Shown here: piece by piece, positions 1 to 12,000 of the stretch
Numbering within the stretch: the first letter of the stretch is position 1
Layout of the letters: the number at the start of each line of letters is the position of its first letter
Source: Pempheris klunzingeri
Taxonomy: Eukaryota; Chordata; Actinopteri; Acropomatiformes; Pempheridae
NCBI RefSeq assembly: GCF_042242105.1
Contig: NC_092020.1
Location: 5,487,501 to 5,551,500 of the forward strand
Direction: 5' to 3'
DNA length: 64,000 nucleotides
Notes under the pieces: generated by a model
The model's input: only the letters and a program-made list of their open reading frames with translations
The model's database searches: none
What the model was told of the DNA's origin: nothing
Made by a program: the position numbers and the translations under genes

Positions 1-245
1 CGTCCAGCAGCTAGCTAACTAGAAGCTAGCTCAGATTAGCCGCGTCAGCGATCACCCGGAGGGGTGAGAGACTCAAGTCTTCATCCGCTGATAACAATGA
101 CATATTGCCACCAGAGACATGTAGCGTTTATTGCATATGTTGTTTCTTAAAATGGTCTCTTTCAGATCAATATGTTTAGGTCGCTCTGCCTAAGTGCGTT
201 TGTGATCATTTGTAATGCTGGCTTGAATATATCTTCTCCCCTCAG
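1..245 (+). other. Intron 1 of mmgt1 (3' part)
   Basis: This stretch precedes the first visible mmgt1 exon and ends in a pyrimidine-rich acceptor (cag at 243-245). The first 50 bases hold several GCTAGC/TTAGC words, like those at other 5' gene ends in this window, so the promoter and first exon are probably close to the left edge. No coding sequence is seen. Confidence 0.6.
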
Positions 246-2624
246 ATCGATCATACATGCGACTCACAGAGAAGGAAAACGAGACGCTACCAATTGATGT
301 GAGTGACTTTATTTTACTGCAGTCCACTTGAATCCACGCATCCTTTCACAACAAACCCCACACAGATGTCTGTAAGATTTTAACCATAGTCTTCCTGTGT
401 TCCTTTCGCAGATTGTACTACAGACCTTGTTATCATTCGTGATGACCTGTTATGGTATTGTCCACATTGCTGGAGAGTTCAAAGACATGGACGCCTCCTC
501 AGAGCTGAAAAACAAGTAAGTTGAGTTAACCTGGCTGCAGCACCGTGCTCCCCTGATGATGTGCTTGTTTGTGTGCTCTGCCACGGGGGAAGCATGTGCA
601 CCACCTCCGCTGCGTTTATAGTAACATTTCCTTACATCAGTCCCTTCAGACACACACTAACCCCCCTCTCAGCTACTGTAATGTTACACGGTGGCCAATA
701 CGATCTGAAGGCCAGATGCAACTTTACAGACATATACATGGAAGATTTCTGTAAGTGGGTGCCAAATCATTAGCTTCGTATACACAGATCCCTAATATTC
801 CACTAATAATTGAGAAAATATAGTTCAGTCGGAATAAAAATACCTCATGGAAACACTTCAATCAGAAAAGACGGGCCTGTTTTGGCCTGATTTTCAGTCA
901 GTTCTATTTTACATGCAGTATGAGATTAGTTATCACTACATGACATGACGGTACGTCTCTCTGCACACTAAGCAGAGAGCCGTGTCCAACTGTAGAACTT
1001 TGACTGAAAAAAGGGATGTGCTTTCTTCTCTTCGATGACTTGTTAACTGACAATATCAGGAAACGGCAAAAACTCCAAGGTGCTGTTTTCAAATGACTTG
1101 CTTTGTCCGATGATGTTTAATTTACGATGAAGCACAATAATGGAAAGCAGCAAAGTCTCACACTTGAGAGGCCTGAACTAGAAAATACTTTTTTTGCTTG
1201 ATTATGAAAGTTGTAAACCAAGTAATCGACTAAGCATCTCGGCACTGGAGAATCCTGTAAATAGTGCTGCTTCTCTGTCAAACAGTGCTCTGTTATTTAT
1301 ATTCATGCAGGTGCCTGACCCTTTGAATGACTGGATGCCTCTGGCTCCCTCACTTTGTGGGTTTTCACGGCATCATTTTCCGCCAAAAGTGCTTTTGCTC
1401 AAAGAGCCACATTTTGTTGTGCAGGCGATAACTAGAAGAGCATGGAGGTGGTGTTTCTAGTCGGCGTTGTGAAGACCATTTGGACATTTACATCATGCAC
1501 TGCACATCATCACATGTTAGACCGAAAAGATGAATAACTGAGTGCACTTAAAAACATTCCAACAAAGATCCTACATGTGTTATCTTTTCGTTTCAGATTT
1601 CACCACCTTAAATATTCCCTACTAAATTCTTTACTTGTTTTATTGGTCACATGCAACATAAAGATACAGATTTAAGGAAATGGCCGTCTTTATATGCTGT
1701 GTAAGATGAGTAAGTGTCTCTTCGTGGAAGTTTATTTCTCTGCAGTGCTGCATGTTGTGGAGGGCAAACATCAAGTCAGTTGTGTTGATATTGCCCCAAA
1801 TCAACATCAAGTGTTGATGTCATACATCCAATTGGTGGATATTTGATTTAAAAAAAGTTTATATATGACTAAACTTTGAATTTTTTTTATGCCACAGACG
1901 GCCATGCTTTTTGGCTTTTTATGCTTTGATACCCGATCGAGAGCACAGGCGGTAATAAAACACATGCTCTGAAGTAGGTTTTTACAGGAGGAGATTAAAT
2001 GTGTGACAGTGAGCAGAGCCCATTGTAAGAGGAGGTGTTCCTGTATGACATGCAGATGGGGGGGCAACAGGGAGAAACATATCAAATGCAGATGCTCTCA
2101 TGAACCATGGCCATGATGCTGCCCACCACCTTCTCCTTAAGAGCAAAAGAAATATATAAAATCTGTTTTTCTTTCTATCAGCTGCACTAGGGGCTCTTGA
2201 AAAGGAGGTCTTGGTCTCAATGAGGTTACCTGATTAAATGAATCAGGCTGTGCAGGCTGGTGGTGGCCTGACTCCAGACTCAAGACGCTTCATTTCGTGT
2301 AGGGTTTTCCTGTAATTTGCCCCACATCTGACGGCCTACAGTGCAGCTGCTGCAGTAGGCGTCATGTTTATAACTGCCTGTTTGTCTCTTTTGAAAGCAG
2401 AAAAATATTTGTGCACAGCTGGTGCTTTCATAACTTTCTCCTTTTTTTTTTTTTTTTTTCCTCTCAGAACATTTGATACACTGAGGAACCACCCATCCTT
2501 CTACCTTTTCAATCACCGGGGTCGGGTGTTATTCCGCTCGCCAGAGGAGGAGCCCTCCTCTGTGCGCAACCAGCAAGCTCTTCCCAACCCCATACGGCTA
2601 CGCAAGCTGGAGCATTTGCACTGA
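246..2624 (+). CDS. mmgt1: Membrane magnesium transporter 1 / ER membrane complex subunit 5 (5' partial)
   Basis: EMC5/MMGT1 is a small two-helix membrane protein and a core subunit of the ER membrane protein complex, which inserts tail-anchored and polytopic proteins. It was first described as a Mg2+ transporter. Three coding exons are visible: 246-298, 412-515 and 2468-2624, each with AG/GT borders, and the stop is at 2622-2624. The reading starts in a split His codon and gives the EMC5 motifs [40 protein letters not shown] and FNHRGRVLF, ending in LRKLEHLH. The first exon (start codon and first transmembrane helix) lies left of the window, so about 103 of some 130 residues are present. The C-terminal tail ([19 protein letters not shown]) is diverged from mammals. 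The gene converges on ints6l. The family call is secure from near-identity to the recalled vertebrate sequence. Confidence 0.95.
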
Positions 2625-3331
2625 GACTGGCCTTTCCCGCCTGTAACATCATCATCTTCAGATAAGATTTGGTTTTGTTAGACAGAGGGGGCGAAGGCAG
2701 AATTCACCTTCCTCTACTTTAATTTGTATTTGTACATAAACTAATATGCTGTCCAAACATGCATCTCTGTCCATAAAAGTGGCCACCACCATATTCAACA
2801 CTGACTGTGCCAACCCTTCAATTTTTTTCAAGCAGATTTGTTTGTATATACAGTATGTAATCGCTTCGGAGTCTTAAGATACAGAGACATCTTCCCCTTT
2901 TGTCCCTCCTGAACTGAAGTGGGATCTTGCTGTCCTTTGTATATCCTTTGTATGAGGGGGGGCAAAAAAAATGCCTGTTTCGTTACAGTTTCATTTCAAA
3001 CACGCATCGATCTTCAGCAGCTGTCTGGGCAAAATTTTGTGAGCAGAAACGCGTTTGTTCGTACGAACCACGGACCCTTTATTTCCTAGATGATTTCCTG
3101 GAAGCATAAAGGCTCATCTGTACATCCCGTTTACATTAAAGAGGTTTGATTTATGCCACAGGAAATCCACTCGAGGCGACATGTGAGAACAGACGACAGG
3201 AAGCAGCCGTTCTGATGATACTGTGAACACTAAGGCGAGCTAGAAAGCAATGGTACATTCATTTGGGTGGAGTTTATTTTTTTTTTCCTTCATTTTACTT
3301 TTTGTTAAGATTCAACAGATGTTTTTAATTT

Positions 3332-3337
3332 AATAAA
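3332..3337 (+). terminator. Polyadenylation signal of mmgt1
   Basis: A canonical AATAAA lies about 700 bases after the mmgt1 stop, followed by a GT-rich stretch. The 3' UTR would therefore span about 2625-3355. Confidence 0.6.
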
Positions 3338-3355
3338 ATGCATACTGATTTTACA

Positions 3356-4214
3356 AGGTGTCAGAATCTACTTTTTGGCTTAAATCATATTCGGATGCTG
3401 GAATGTTGCTTTGGTCAGACAAAATGGATAAAATCTCTGCTGCAAGTTGTCGAGGCCGTTAGGACAAAACAGGGAGATGTTAATTAGTGCTATAATATCC
3501 TGCATGATCAATGTGGAGAAAAAATTCTTATGGTATCATGATGAAAGTCCTTTTGCTCTTAAAGTGATAATGGCGATGCAGAGATGTTACGGTGACCTTG
3601 ACTGCTACATCACAAACATTTCCACCTGACCAGTTGCTCATGTTGGCCTGCAGGTGGCAGCAGAAGATGAACTTTTAGCCTGAGGTGTGGAGGAAGCTGC
3701 ACCAAGTCAACAAGTGCTTTCTGTCCATGCCTCTTTATTGGTTTCAGCTTTCAGCTGCATGTGAAGCTTCTTGGATTTGTTCAGCCACATGTGAGACCTG
3801 TTTAACTAAACAAAGATATTTACCTATTTCTAAATAATGTAATACATCTAAAGCTGAAAATTTGCCTTTGTTAAAAGCCAAATTTGTTTTTCACATGATC
3901 CATAACCCCTTTTTTCTCCCATGAACTAATACATCTGTGGGCCTCTGAAAGTATGTAGATAAAACAAGGACAAAAGTCACTCTTTGACTGAATAAGGCAC
4001 AACCAGTGATGACAGGTCACAGTAGACATTACTCTGTTTTCAGGTGATGCCATACTGTACCTGCTGAGCTGTACCAGACAGCAACGGCATACCATCGTCT
4101 GAAACAGACAGTTTGAGGAATATTTATCCACAGATGACTAGTCTGTGGGTAAAAAGGTGACAAATCTATGTCCCATCTACGTAGAAATACACTGACACAC
4201 AAAACAGGAGATAG
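3356..4214. other. Intergenic space between convergent mmgt1 and ints6l
   Basis: There is no credible coding exon here. A CTCF-like word lies at 3647-3661 (14 of 15 positions of the CCASYAGRKGGCRSY consensus by eye). Nothing else stands out. Confidence 0.4.
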
Positions 4215-4228
4215 CATTCTACCTGTGG

Positions 4229-4234
4229 TTTATT
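4229..4234 (-). terminator. Polyadenylation signal of ints6l
   Basis: TTTATT on the plus strand reads AATAAA on the minus strand. It is the last canonical signal before the intergenic gap. Confidence 0.5.
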
Positions 4235-4613
4235 TTTTTGTTTTCATAAAAAAAGAGGTTCATAAAACTTCACATTTTATATACGTATTTAACAGTTTAC
4301 AAAATTGGCTTTAAACATTTCATTGAAAATATTTCTTAGACTCTGAAATAAACAAATTCACAAAAATAATCTATATTCCTTCTGAACATTAAAAAGTAGT
4401 GTACATCTGTCATAAAAACAAGGAAAAACAGAGGTGGAGTGCTAACGCGGATTCATGTAAAAAGCAGGAGAGGGCAGACTACCAGCCGTTAAAGTTCAAC
4501 AGCAGGTGACTGTCAACTGAGCCCGGACAGATGCAGAAATTCCTCTGAATAAAGCTGGAATTCTGGGAATCAATGGAGTGTTTGTGGTGCTGTGGAGGAA
4601 GATTTACAGGACA

Positions 4614-4655
4614 GTGTGTGTGTGTGTGTGTGTGTGCATGTGTGTGTGTGTGTGT
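4614..4655. repeat. (GT)n microsatellite
   Basis: About 20 GT units with one CA interruption, inside the ints6l 3' UTR. Confidence 0.95.
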
Positions 4656-4968
4656 TGGGGAGCTGGAGGGGTAAACTCTAAATGGACACCAACAGCTACA
4701 TTCACATTACTCTTATTTTGCTGCAGTAATGGCAGGGAAGAGGATAATGATGCTCAATCAATAAAGTGATAAACACTGTGGAAGGTATGTCATGGACAGG
4801 ACGTCCATTTCCCCTCTAACACACTGATAAATGTATGCTATTGGTGTCCATCACTGTCAGCTTCAAAAAATTAGTAACATAATTGACCCAATTTGGACAT
4901 TTAAAAGCCAATTAAATAGGCTAAAACAGTTGTGTGTGAAGGCCTTTTTTGGACTGAGAAAGGCTCAT

Positions 4969-5319
4969 TAGGGCCGGGCGATATGGCAATATATACTATA
5001 TACTATAATATATACCATGAGATGAGAGAATATTGTCTACTATTTGAGATTTTGCCATACACTTTATACTGAGGTATAACATGGCAGTACTGGATATGCT
5101 GTATTTTTGCATCAATGTGATGCAGTACCTTGATTTGTCAGGTATTTTATTGACTGGATCAGCCAAAAAAAAAAAAGAAAAAAAGACATTTCCATCTGGA
5201 TATTTTATCTTTCAATGATTTCTCGGTTGAAAATCAATGGTATATCGCAATATATGTTGCAGGAACAACATAAAATGTCATATACGCTCATAGGTTTTAT
5301 CAGTGTTGCCCAACCCTAA
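4969..5319. repeat. MITE-like element with TAGGGYYGGGC ends
   Basis: The block opens with TAGGGCCGGGCGATATGG and closes with the inverse of TAGGGTTGGGC, giving short terminal inverted repeats around an AT-rich core of ATAT/GATATA words. The 'agggctgggcgatat' start is a frequent fish interspersed repeat in my recollection, probably a non-autonomous DNA transposon. I could not fix the target-site duplication. It sits in the transcribed 3' UTR of ints6l. Confidence 0.55.
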
Positions 5320-5611
5320 TGCATATCAGTATTAGCTGATATGGAAAATATTAGATTAAAAAAAAAAAGCTCAGTGCAGCCTTTATGCAGATATAATAGT
5401 ACAAGGTGAACCTGGGTGGACCAAATTTCTCTTGTTAGCTGCAAATCTACGCTACTGCACAAAATGTGACTCATAGAAAAAACACTTTTCAGACCAGCTG
5501 AAGAAAAGTCTGTTTCGAAAAGAATAACAATAACAGGAATATAATAACCCTGCCCATCCCAAGCTCTGCCATGTGGTGATCTGATGGCTTATTGTATATC
5601 AGTCTAATGGA

Positions 5612-5637
5612 GTGTGTGTGTGTGTGTGTGTGTGTGT
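5612..5637. repeat. (GT)n microsatellite
   Basis: An uninterrupted run of about 13 GT units in the ints6l 3' UTR. Confidence 0.95.
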
Positions 5638-5858
5638 TTGTGTGTCTACTGAACAGTGTGCTGATACAGACAAAAGCCATATGGATCTTTAAGGCATCTG
5701 TCAATATGAAGAGGATTATGTTGAAAGTCTCTGTACTCATCCTCAGTGAATCCGTCCTGAAGGCCCCTCCTCCAGTTAAACCCTTCACCCTCCGCCTCTA
5801 ACAGGATGTGATGTAACAGCACAGGGACAGTGGGAGCATCTGCTGTCAGTGCATTTGT

Positions 5859-5876
5859 CCCCCCCCCCCCCCCCCC
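5859..5876. repeat. Poly-C homopolymer
   Basis: Eighteen consecutive C residues (G on the transcribed strand of ints6l). Confidence 0.95.
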
Positions 5877-6016
5877 AGTTCCCCAATTTGTCTTTTTGAG
5901 GCTACTCAACAAGGACGTCTCTTTCATGGTGGTGAATCTAACGATCAGCAAAACGTACTTCGGAGGAGGGAAGCGCCATTGCTTTTTCTAGTAACAAAGT
6001 GAAGATGGCTCCATCA

Positions 6017-9000
6017 CTAACTGCCGTGATCGTTGGGAAGCTGTGAGGCTGTTGCGTGCTTCATCTCCACCTCAGCGAGGGCCAGCTCCAGCTGCTGGAT
6101 CAGTACCCGCTTCTTGAACCTGCCCAACAGATAAAGGCAATTAGAAAAAAGCAGGCAATAGGACAAACTTGTGGCTCATGAAGCTGCATAACTAACTGCA
6201 CTGTGGTTATGAGTCATCGCTGAGTCAATGCTCTAACTGCAGTAACACACATCTTGATGTTGAACTGACCAGTCACGGTCTGTGTCAGAGACGGGATTTT
6301 TGCGATGCTTTACAGACAACAAACACTGAGTCACTGTGTCTTACCTGACAGCCTCTTTGATGGCGTGTTGGATGAAGTACTTTTGGACATTAACTGGTCC
6401 TTTCACCTGCTGCAGGAGTCCAAGTATCGCCTCATAGTCTGAGAAAATACACAGACAGATGAAGAGATGTTCGCAATGTGACACTTACTTCAGCAGGTTA
6501 GAATGAAAATGAATGGAATGTGACATGCTGCACTGGCCCACACTCACTTCGCCCGGGTTTGCGGACCTCCTTGATGACCCGACTCCTCAGCTCTGCTTGG
6601 CTGCCATCTAGTGGGGCTATGAATATGGTCTCAAGCGCTGCAGGGTCAGCTTCAGGGGCCTCTAGTTGGCTCTGTGGACTCAGCCGCTCACAGTTGTGTT
6701 TCTCCACAAGCGGCTCCTCTTCTAGACAATCCTCCACCGGTCTCTCCTCCGTCATGTTGATGTCCTCTCCCTGATCTGCTCTCTCCAGCCCGGCTTTCTC
6801 CTCCAGGCTCAGTGAAGGCGGGTCCCCCTCTAAAGCGCCCGTCTCTGTGGGCCAGACCTCCCCCGACTCAGGCCCAAGAACCCCGTCGCCGTTGCTCTCA
6901 GCGACCACCATGTTGTTGCCATCCACTCCTGTGGGGGTAACAATTCAGTGGCATTTGAGCAACAACTCCTCCTAGATATTCCTATGATCAACACTCACAG
7001 CACGGCTCTCATGTTCTGGGTACATCTCCAGTCCTACCTTTGTGCTGCGGGATGGGCTTGAGCAGGTTCTGCGGCCCTTGGACCCCTGCCGGACTTTTTC
7101 CCACCACCACGTGGTTGGTGCTGCCTGGTGGAGTCTGAGGCCGCCGCAGTAACGGAGACATGCTCCGCCTTCTCTTCACAGTTACGCCTGAGTTGGAATC
7201 GCTGGAATTTGCCCTTTTCTTATTTTGAGGACCTGCTACAAACTCATCTGCCTCGTCGATCATCATCCCCTAAAGATACGAGAAAACAAAACATTGACGA
7301 ATGAAAGGACGAAATTATTGAATGAAGACACCTCTTAAAAACCGCATTGAGCACGAGTGTATCAACCGATCGTTTGTGTTGATATATTTTCACCTTCTTG
7401 TCCTGCTTGAAAGGATTCCCAAATGTGTGCAGCCGTTTTGGTTGGTCAGGGTCAATCTCTCTCAGAGGAGACGGCATCATTTTTAGAAACTCCTGATAGT
7501 TTCCCATCTGAGCCACTGGGACACTGTGCAGATAATCTAACAACCACAGGAACTGTTATTAGTACTAACAAAAGACTGTAGCAGCCATGCAGGAGTTCCT
7601 GTAAATGTACTTGTGTTGTTTTTTGCAGGTATTTTTTCTTAAACAGTAACATTTTATACCTTCGTCTTGCCCTCGGATCAGTTTTTGGGACGTCTGCAGC
7701 AAATTGGAGCGCATTCGGGTGAGCTGATCCAGAAGGTTCCGTCTGGGGATGTCGTAGGCATTTCTATAAGCTTGAGGTTTTACATCCTGTGAACAAATCA
7801 GCATATCTAGTCAGTGCAAAACCAACAACACTGCACACTGCACTTGCCCTGTTTCTCCTGTAACTTTCCCACCCACACAAAGTCTGTCATGCTTCAGAAA
7901 TCTCCTTCCTGTCCTGAGTCTACCTTGTTGAGCAGACCGATCTGGAAGCCGGCGAACTCTTTGAAGTTGATGTCCGTGAGACGAAGGGGCCCCTCCCCGG
8001 TGATTCCCTGCAGCAGCTGCTTAAAGTCCCGGCGGTGGGCCAGAGACAGAGAGCTGGAGTGGTTCTTCACCTTTATGCCAGTTTCTTGAGGAGCCTTCTT
8101 CCCCACAGACACAATCAGACGATCTGATTCTATCTTTGCCTTAATGACGCAAAACAGGGAAAGAAAGACAACATTTCACAACTGCATGGTTAGACGCTTC
8201 AGGTCGGACTGAACTTTTTGGTATGTATTGTCGTATGTGGAATATTGTTCAGTGCACAGACACATTAAAGCATTTTGAGCTACATGTTTCTGTTCCTCTA
8301 AGTCTTTTCTATAAATCGTATCATATTTAAACATTTGCGTGGTCTTTATGCTGTCACTCTTGAACAGCCGTCTGCTGAGCTCAAACAACAGCGTAAACAT
8401 TCAATAACTCCTCTATTAGAACAAAGAGGAGGAGTTTGTTTTTCCCATGTTTTGGGTTATAATGTCTACAGACAACTGCACTGGACACTTTAATTTCATG
8501 TACATCCATTGTAGCGTCAGTGTTGATGATTTTAAAGCAAAGGGGACTTTAAACTACAGGGATACTTATTTGCTCACTATATATTCACAACAAGCATTTT
8601 TGGTTCATAAATAAAAGCATTAGCTTGAGATAACGCTGTTATGAATTGGCGATTGATTGGTGTGTTTGATTGGTGATTGATGTGTTTATAGTAAGTGTTG
8701 CCTTGATCCGCCTATCAAATCGGTGCTTCGATCCCATGTGATGATTCTCAGAAGAGGAGACAGGTCTATGCCTTTGTTCAAGGACACTTTACCTGCTGGC
8801 TGAGCTTCTTCAGGTAAGAGATAACGCTGTAGCTCAGGCCACAGTCCATGGTGTCTGCAATAAGATTAGGGGCACCCATCATCCTCAGCGCCTTTTTCAA
8901 GGGCTGTCAGAAGATAGCAAGAGGAAATGGTGGGTGTCAGTTATGTGTAGAGACAATATGATTCCATTTACTGAAGGCAGCTGAAGTGGCATAGCATTAG

Positions 9001-12000
9001 TTTACCATGAGATTGTATGGAGGCATCGTCTTCAGGTACATCTCAAAAGCCTGTCGCCACTTGAGGTTTGGTTTTAGTTTGTGCACTTTAAACAAATCAT
9101 CTGAAATAAAAAAAGGAAAAGACTGTCTGAGAATAAAGTTTTAGCAAACATATGCCTGCATCTCCTGCCGCTGCAGCAGGGCTGTCTGACTGTACACATA
9201 GAAATGTTCACATCTAAAGCAAGCATCAAAACATACATCATCATTTATCATTTAAATACCCCACTGACTCAAAATATCTATTTGTTGTACAGCGTCATTA
9301 AAAATAAACTTCTGCTCTGCCGTAAGGCAATTACTTGTGATTATGACTACAGCTAAAGATGACTGGGGGTAAAATTGCAAATGATGAAGTGACCCAGAAA
9401 AGAAAAAGCTTTTTAAATTTAATATCAGCTCAGACCTACTGACCCAGAAATTTTGAATCCCCTTTGAGGAAACAGTTTACTGCCGTGTGTCTTACCGAGG
9501 AGTGGGAGTAGGACTGGGAAGTTGTAAGGCATGACAAACAGGTTGACACAGGTGAGAGTGGTGCTGGCTTTAAGGTAACCAAACGGGTGTCCCAGGTCAT
9601 TTTGCTTCCCGCTGCTGTTAACAAACACCTGAGAACAACACGGACAGTTATGACATCAAATATTACTTGAGTTTGTAGCTTTGTAGACCTGTGCTTAATG
9701 ACTAAGCTTCATATCTGAGGATTGTTATGACACCACTACCAAAGCTGAAAAGATATTCCGAGTAAAGCTAGCAGCCTCGTTATTCCTAGTTTCAATAAAA
9801 AAGTCCCAGAGGCAAACACCAGTGATAGTGGAAACGAGCCAACAGAGCTGATGGGTGTGTGAACCATACCTGCCAGCACATGTGTGGAGACTTCCTTTCC
9901 AAAATGTACTGGGTGAGTGGAGATGGCTCCAGTTCATACTTGTCAAAGGGAAGCTTGTCGATCACCATGGGCTCACAGTCCACACAAGAGAAACGCACCA
10001 CGGGGTGTGCTGTCCGAGGTGGCTGTGAGCAGGAGACATGTGACGAAACTGTCAGACATTTTTATCTTTGCTATGGACCAAAGTGATGTCTTTGCAAAAA
10101 GCAAGAGATCACAGAAATCACAGAAATAGAACGCAGAGTTGGACACTCGACCATTTTGGCTGCCTGTAAGTTATAGTTACTGACTGCCGATAAAAGAGAG
10201 AGAGACAGAAATATATGAGGGACAAAGTCAAAGTTAAAAAGAAAGTTTGTGGGTGTAAATGTGTCTCTTCTGGGAGATGTACATCTACAAGCAAACACAC
10301 AGGGACTATAGATAGTGGAGGACAATAAAATGCCAAAGATGGTCCAGAGTGTCAGATTTGCATGCACATTAAGAAAACATGTTTATAAAGAGGTAACCTG
10401 CAGACAGACAGACTAAAGGTGCTGCTCACCAGAGTAGGAGAATTCTGGTCCGGCCAGAAGGACTCTGGTATGGGCCAATGCCCAACTGGTACCCCTGTCT
10501 TTGGGTTTGGTCGCACATAGATGAGTTTGTGGCAACTGTGCCACGGCTGGGGGGTGAAGGATGACACGGGACGACTTGGCTCCACAGAGTTGTCTAGAAA
10601 AAAAAAAAGGTATGATGTTAGGTGGGGCACATTTCTCAATCAGATTCTTCAAAACAAAACCTGAGTCACTGGTTTGAACAAGCTTTTTTTATTTATCATT
10701 TTCTAAAATAGTTTTTAGGTCAAACTTTTGTTTCAAGGAAACAGGCTAATCTAGAAAATGCACTCAGTTCTCCTTTTCGTCTAAAAGTGCAGAAGAAGTC
10801 TCTTCTGCTTTCACCTGTTTTACTGCCCACAGTGCCTTTGTGCTAACTTACTGTGTGAAATGTGAAATGTACTTCTCTCAGAGTGCATAAGCCATTTGAT
10901 TCATGCTTTTTCTTCTTTTACTGCTACCCACACGTTTGTTAAAATTTCTCCATGGCTATTTTGAAGACAGGAATTGATCAGAGGGAAAGTTGTTGCCGTG
11001 TCTCCATTCAGTGTGCGTCATTCAAAAACTCACCCTCTCCAATGGGAGGTGGATCTGGTCCCGTCTTCTCAAAATTGATGACCACACCACTTTGAACCTT
11101 TTGGACCAGAGACTCTAGACACTGGTTCAACATCCTCTGTGTCCGCACACAGTATGATCGCCCTGAGAGACAAGCAGGAAGGACAACTGTCACATATAAC
11201 AGAATGGACTATGAGTGCCACCAAAAAGAGCGCAGGCACGTGATGATTATGAGCACAAACAGCAGTGTGAATACAGGGTAAAGTAAGAAAATGCCAAACC
11301 TCCGGTGACTTCACACATCTGGGTGATGGCGGACTCATCTGTGGGGACGCTGCCGAGCTGCTCGTTGTCTGGTGTGGCTGCTCCTGGCAGCCTCAGCACC
11401 AACGCAAACAGACGCTGGTCCCAACGAAAGGGCTCTTTGGTCAGCTCACTGCCTGCCAGTGGAGAGTTCAGAGGCAGGTGCAGCTGGACAACAGAGAGTG
11501 TAAAGAAAGACAAGGACGACAAGGGAGGAGTTTTATATGTGAAAACCGCCACAGTTTTACAAGCCCTGCCATTAATGCGATTGCAAAGTCTAAACAGATC
11601 CCATGATTATTTTATAGGACAGTACAACGCAGTATCTGTCGTGAAGTTGGCGTTAGCACAAACAGAACACGGCAGCACTACTGCATTTGTTTGTGCTCTC
11701 ACCTCATCTGGCACCCCAGAGCTGTGCGTGAGCTTGTTCCCATCAGTGATAGTGATGATCACAGATGGCTCGAGGAAGAAGGGGTTACGGCCCTGAAAGG
11801 GAAACGGTAACATTCAGCAATTAAACTCCAAGTTCAGGCAAACACTGTTTATCCACAATAGTCTTCTTTCTTTTCTTTACATTGCAGGCCAAAAGTATTG
11901 CTCTGGGCTCTATATCTTCTCAGCTCCTTAAACACCAAAGGTAACTAACTGGTCTCTTATAGTAATGGCAAAATAGAGGTATGCTGTGAAATGAGAGGTC

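Larger units (their letters stand above)
4215..6016 (-). other. 3' UTR of ints6l
   Basis: This 1.8 kb follows the ints6l stop on the minus strand and ends near a minus-strand AATAAA (TTTATT at 4229-4234). It contains two GT/AC microsatellites (4614-4655 and 5612-5637), a MITE-like insertion (4969-5319) and a C/G homopolymer (5859-5876). Open frames here are low-complexity artefacts. Confidence 0.55.

Noticed and set aside
6599-6616. CTCF-like word within ints6l exon 16
   Set aside because: The match breaks at core positions, and coding constraint explains the sequence.
11305-11796. A 163-codon open frame on the plus strand
   Set aside because: It is the antisense shadow of ints6l exons 4 and 5.
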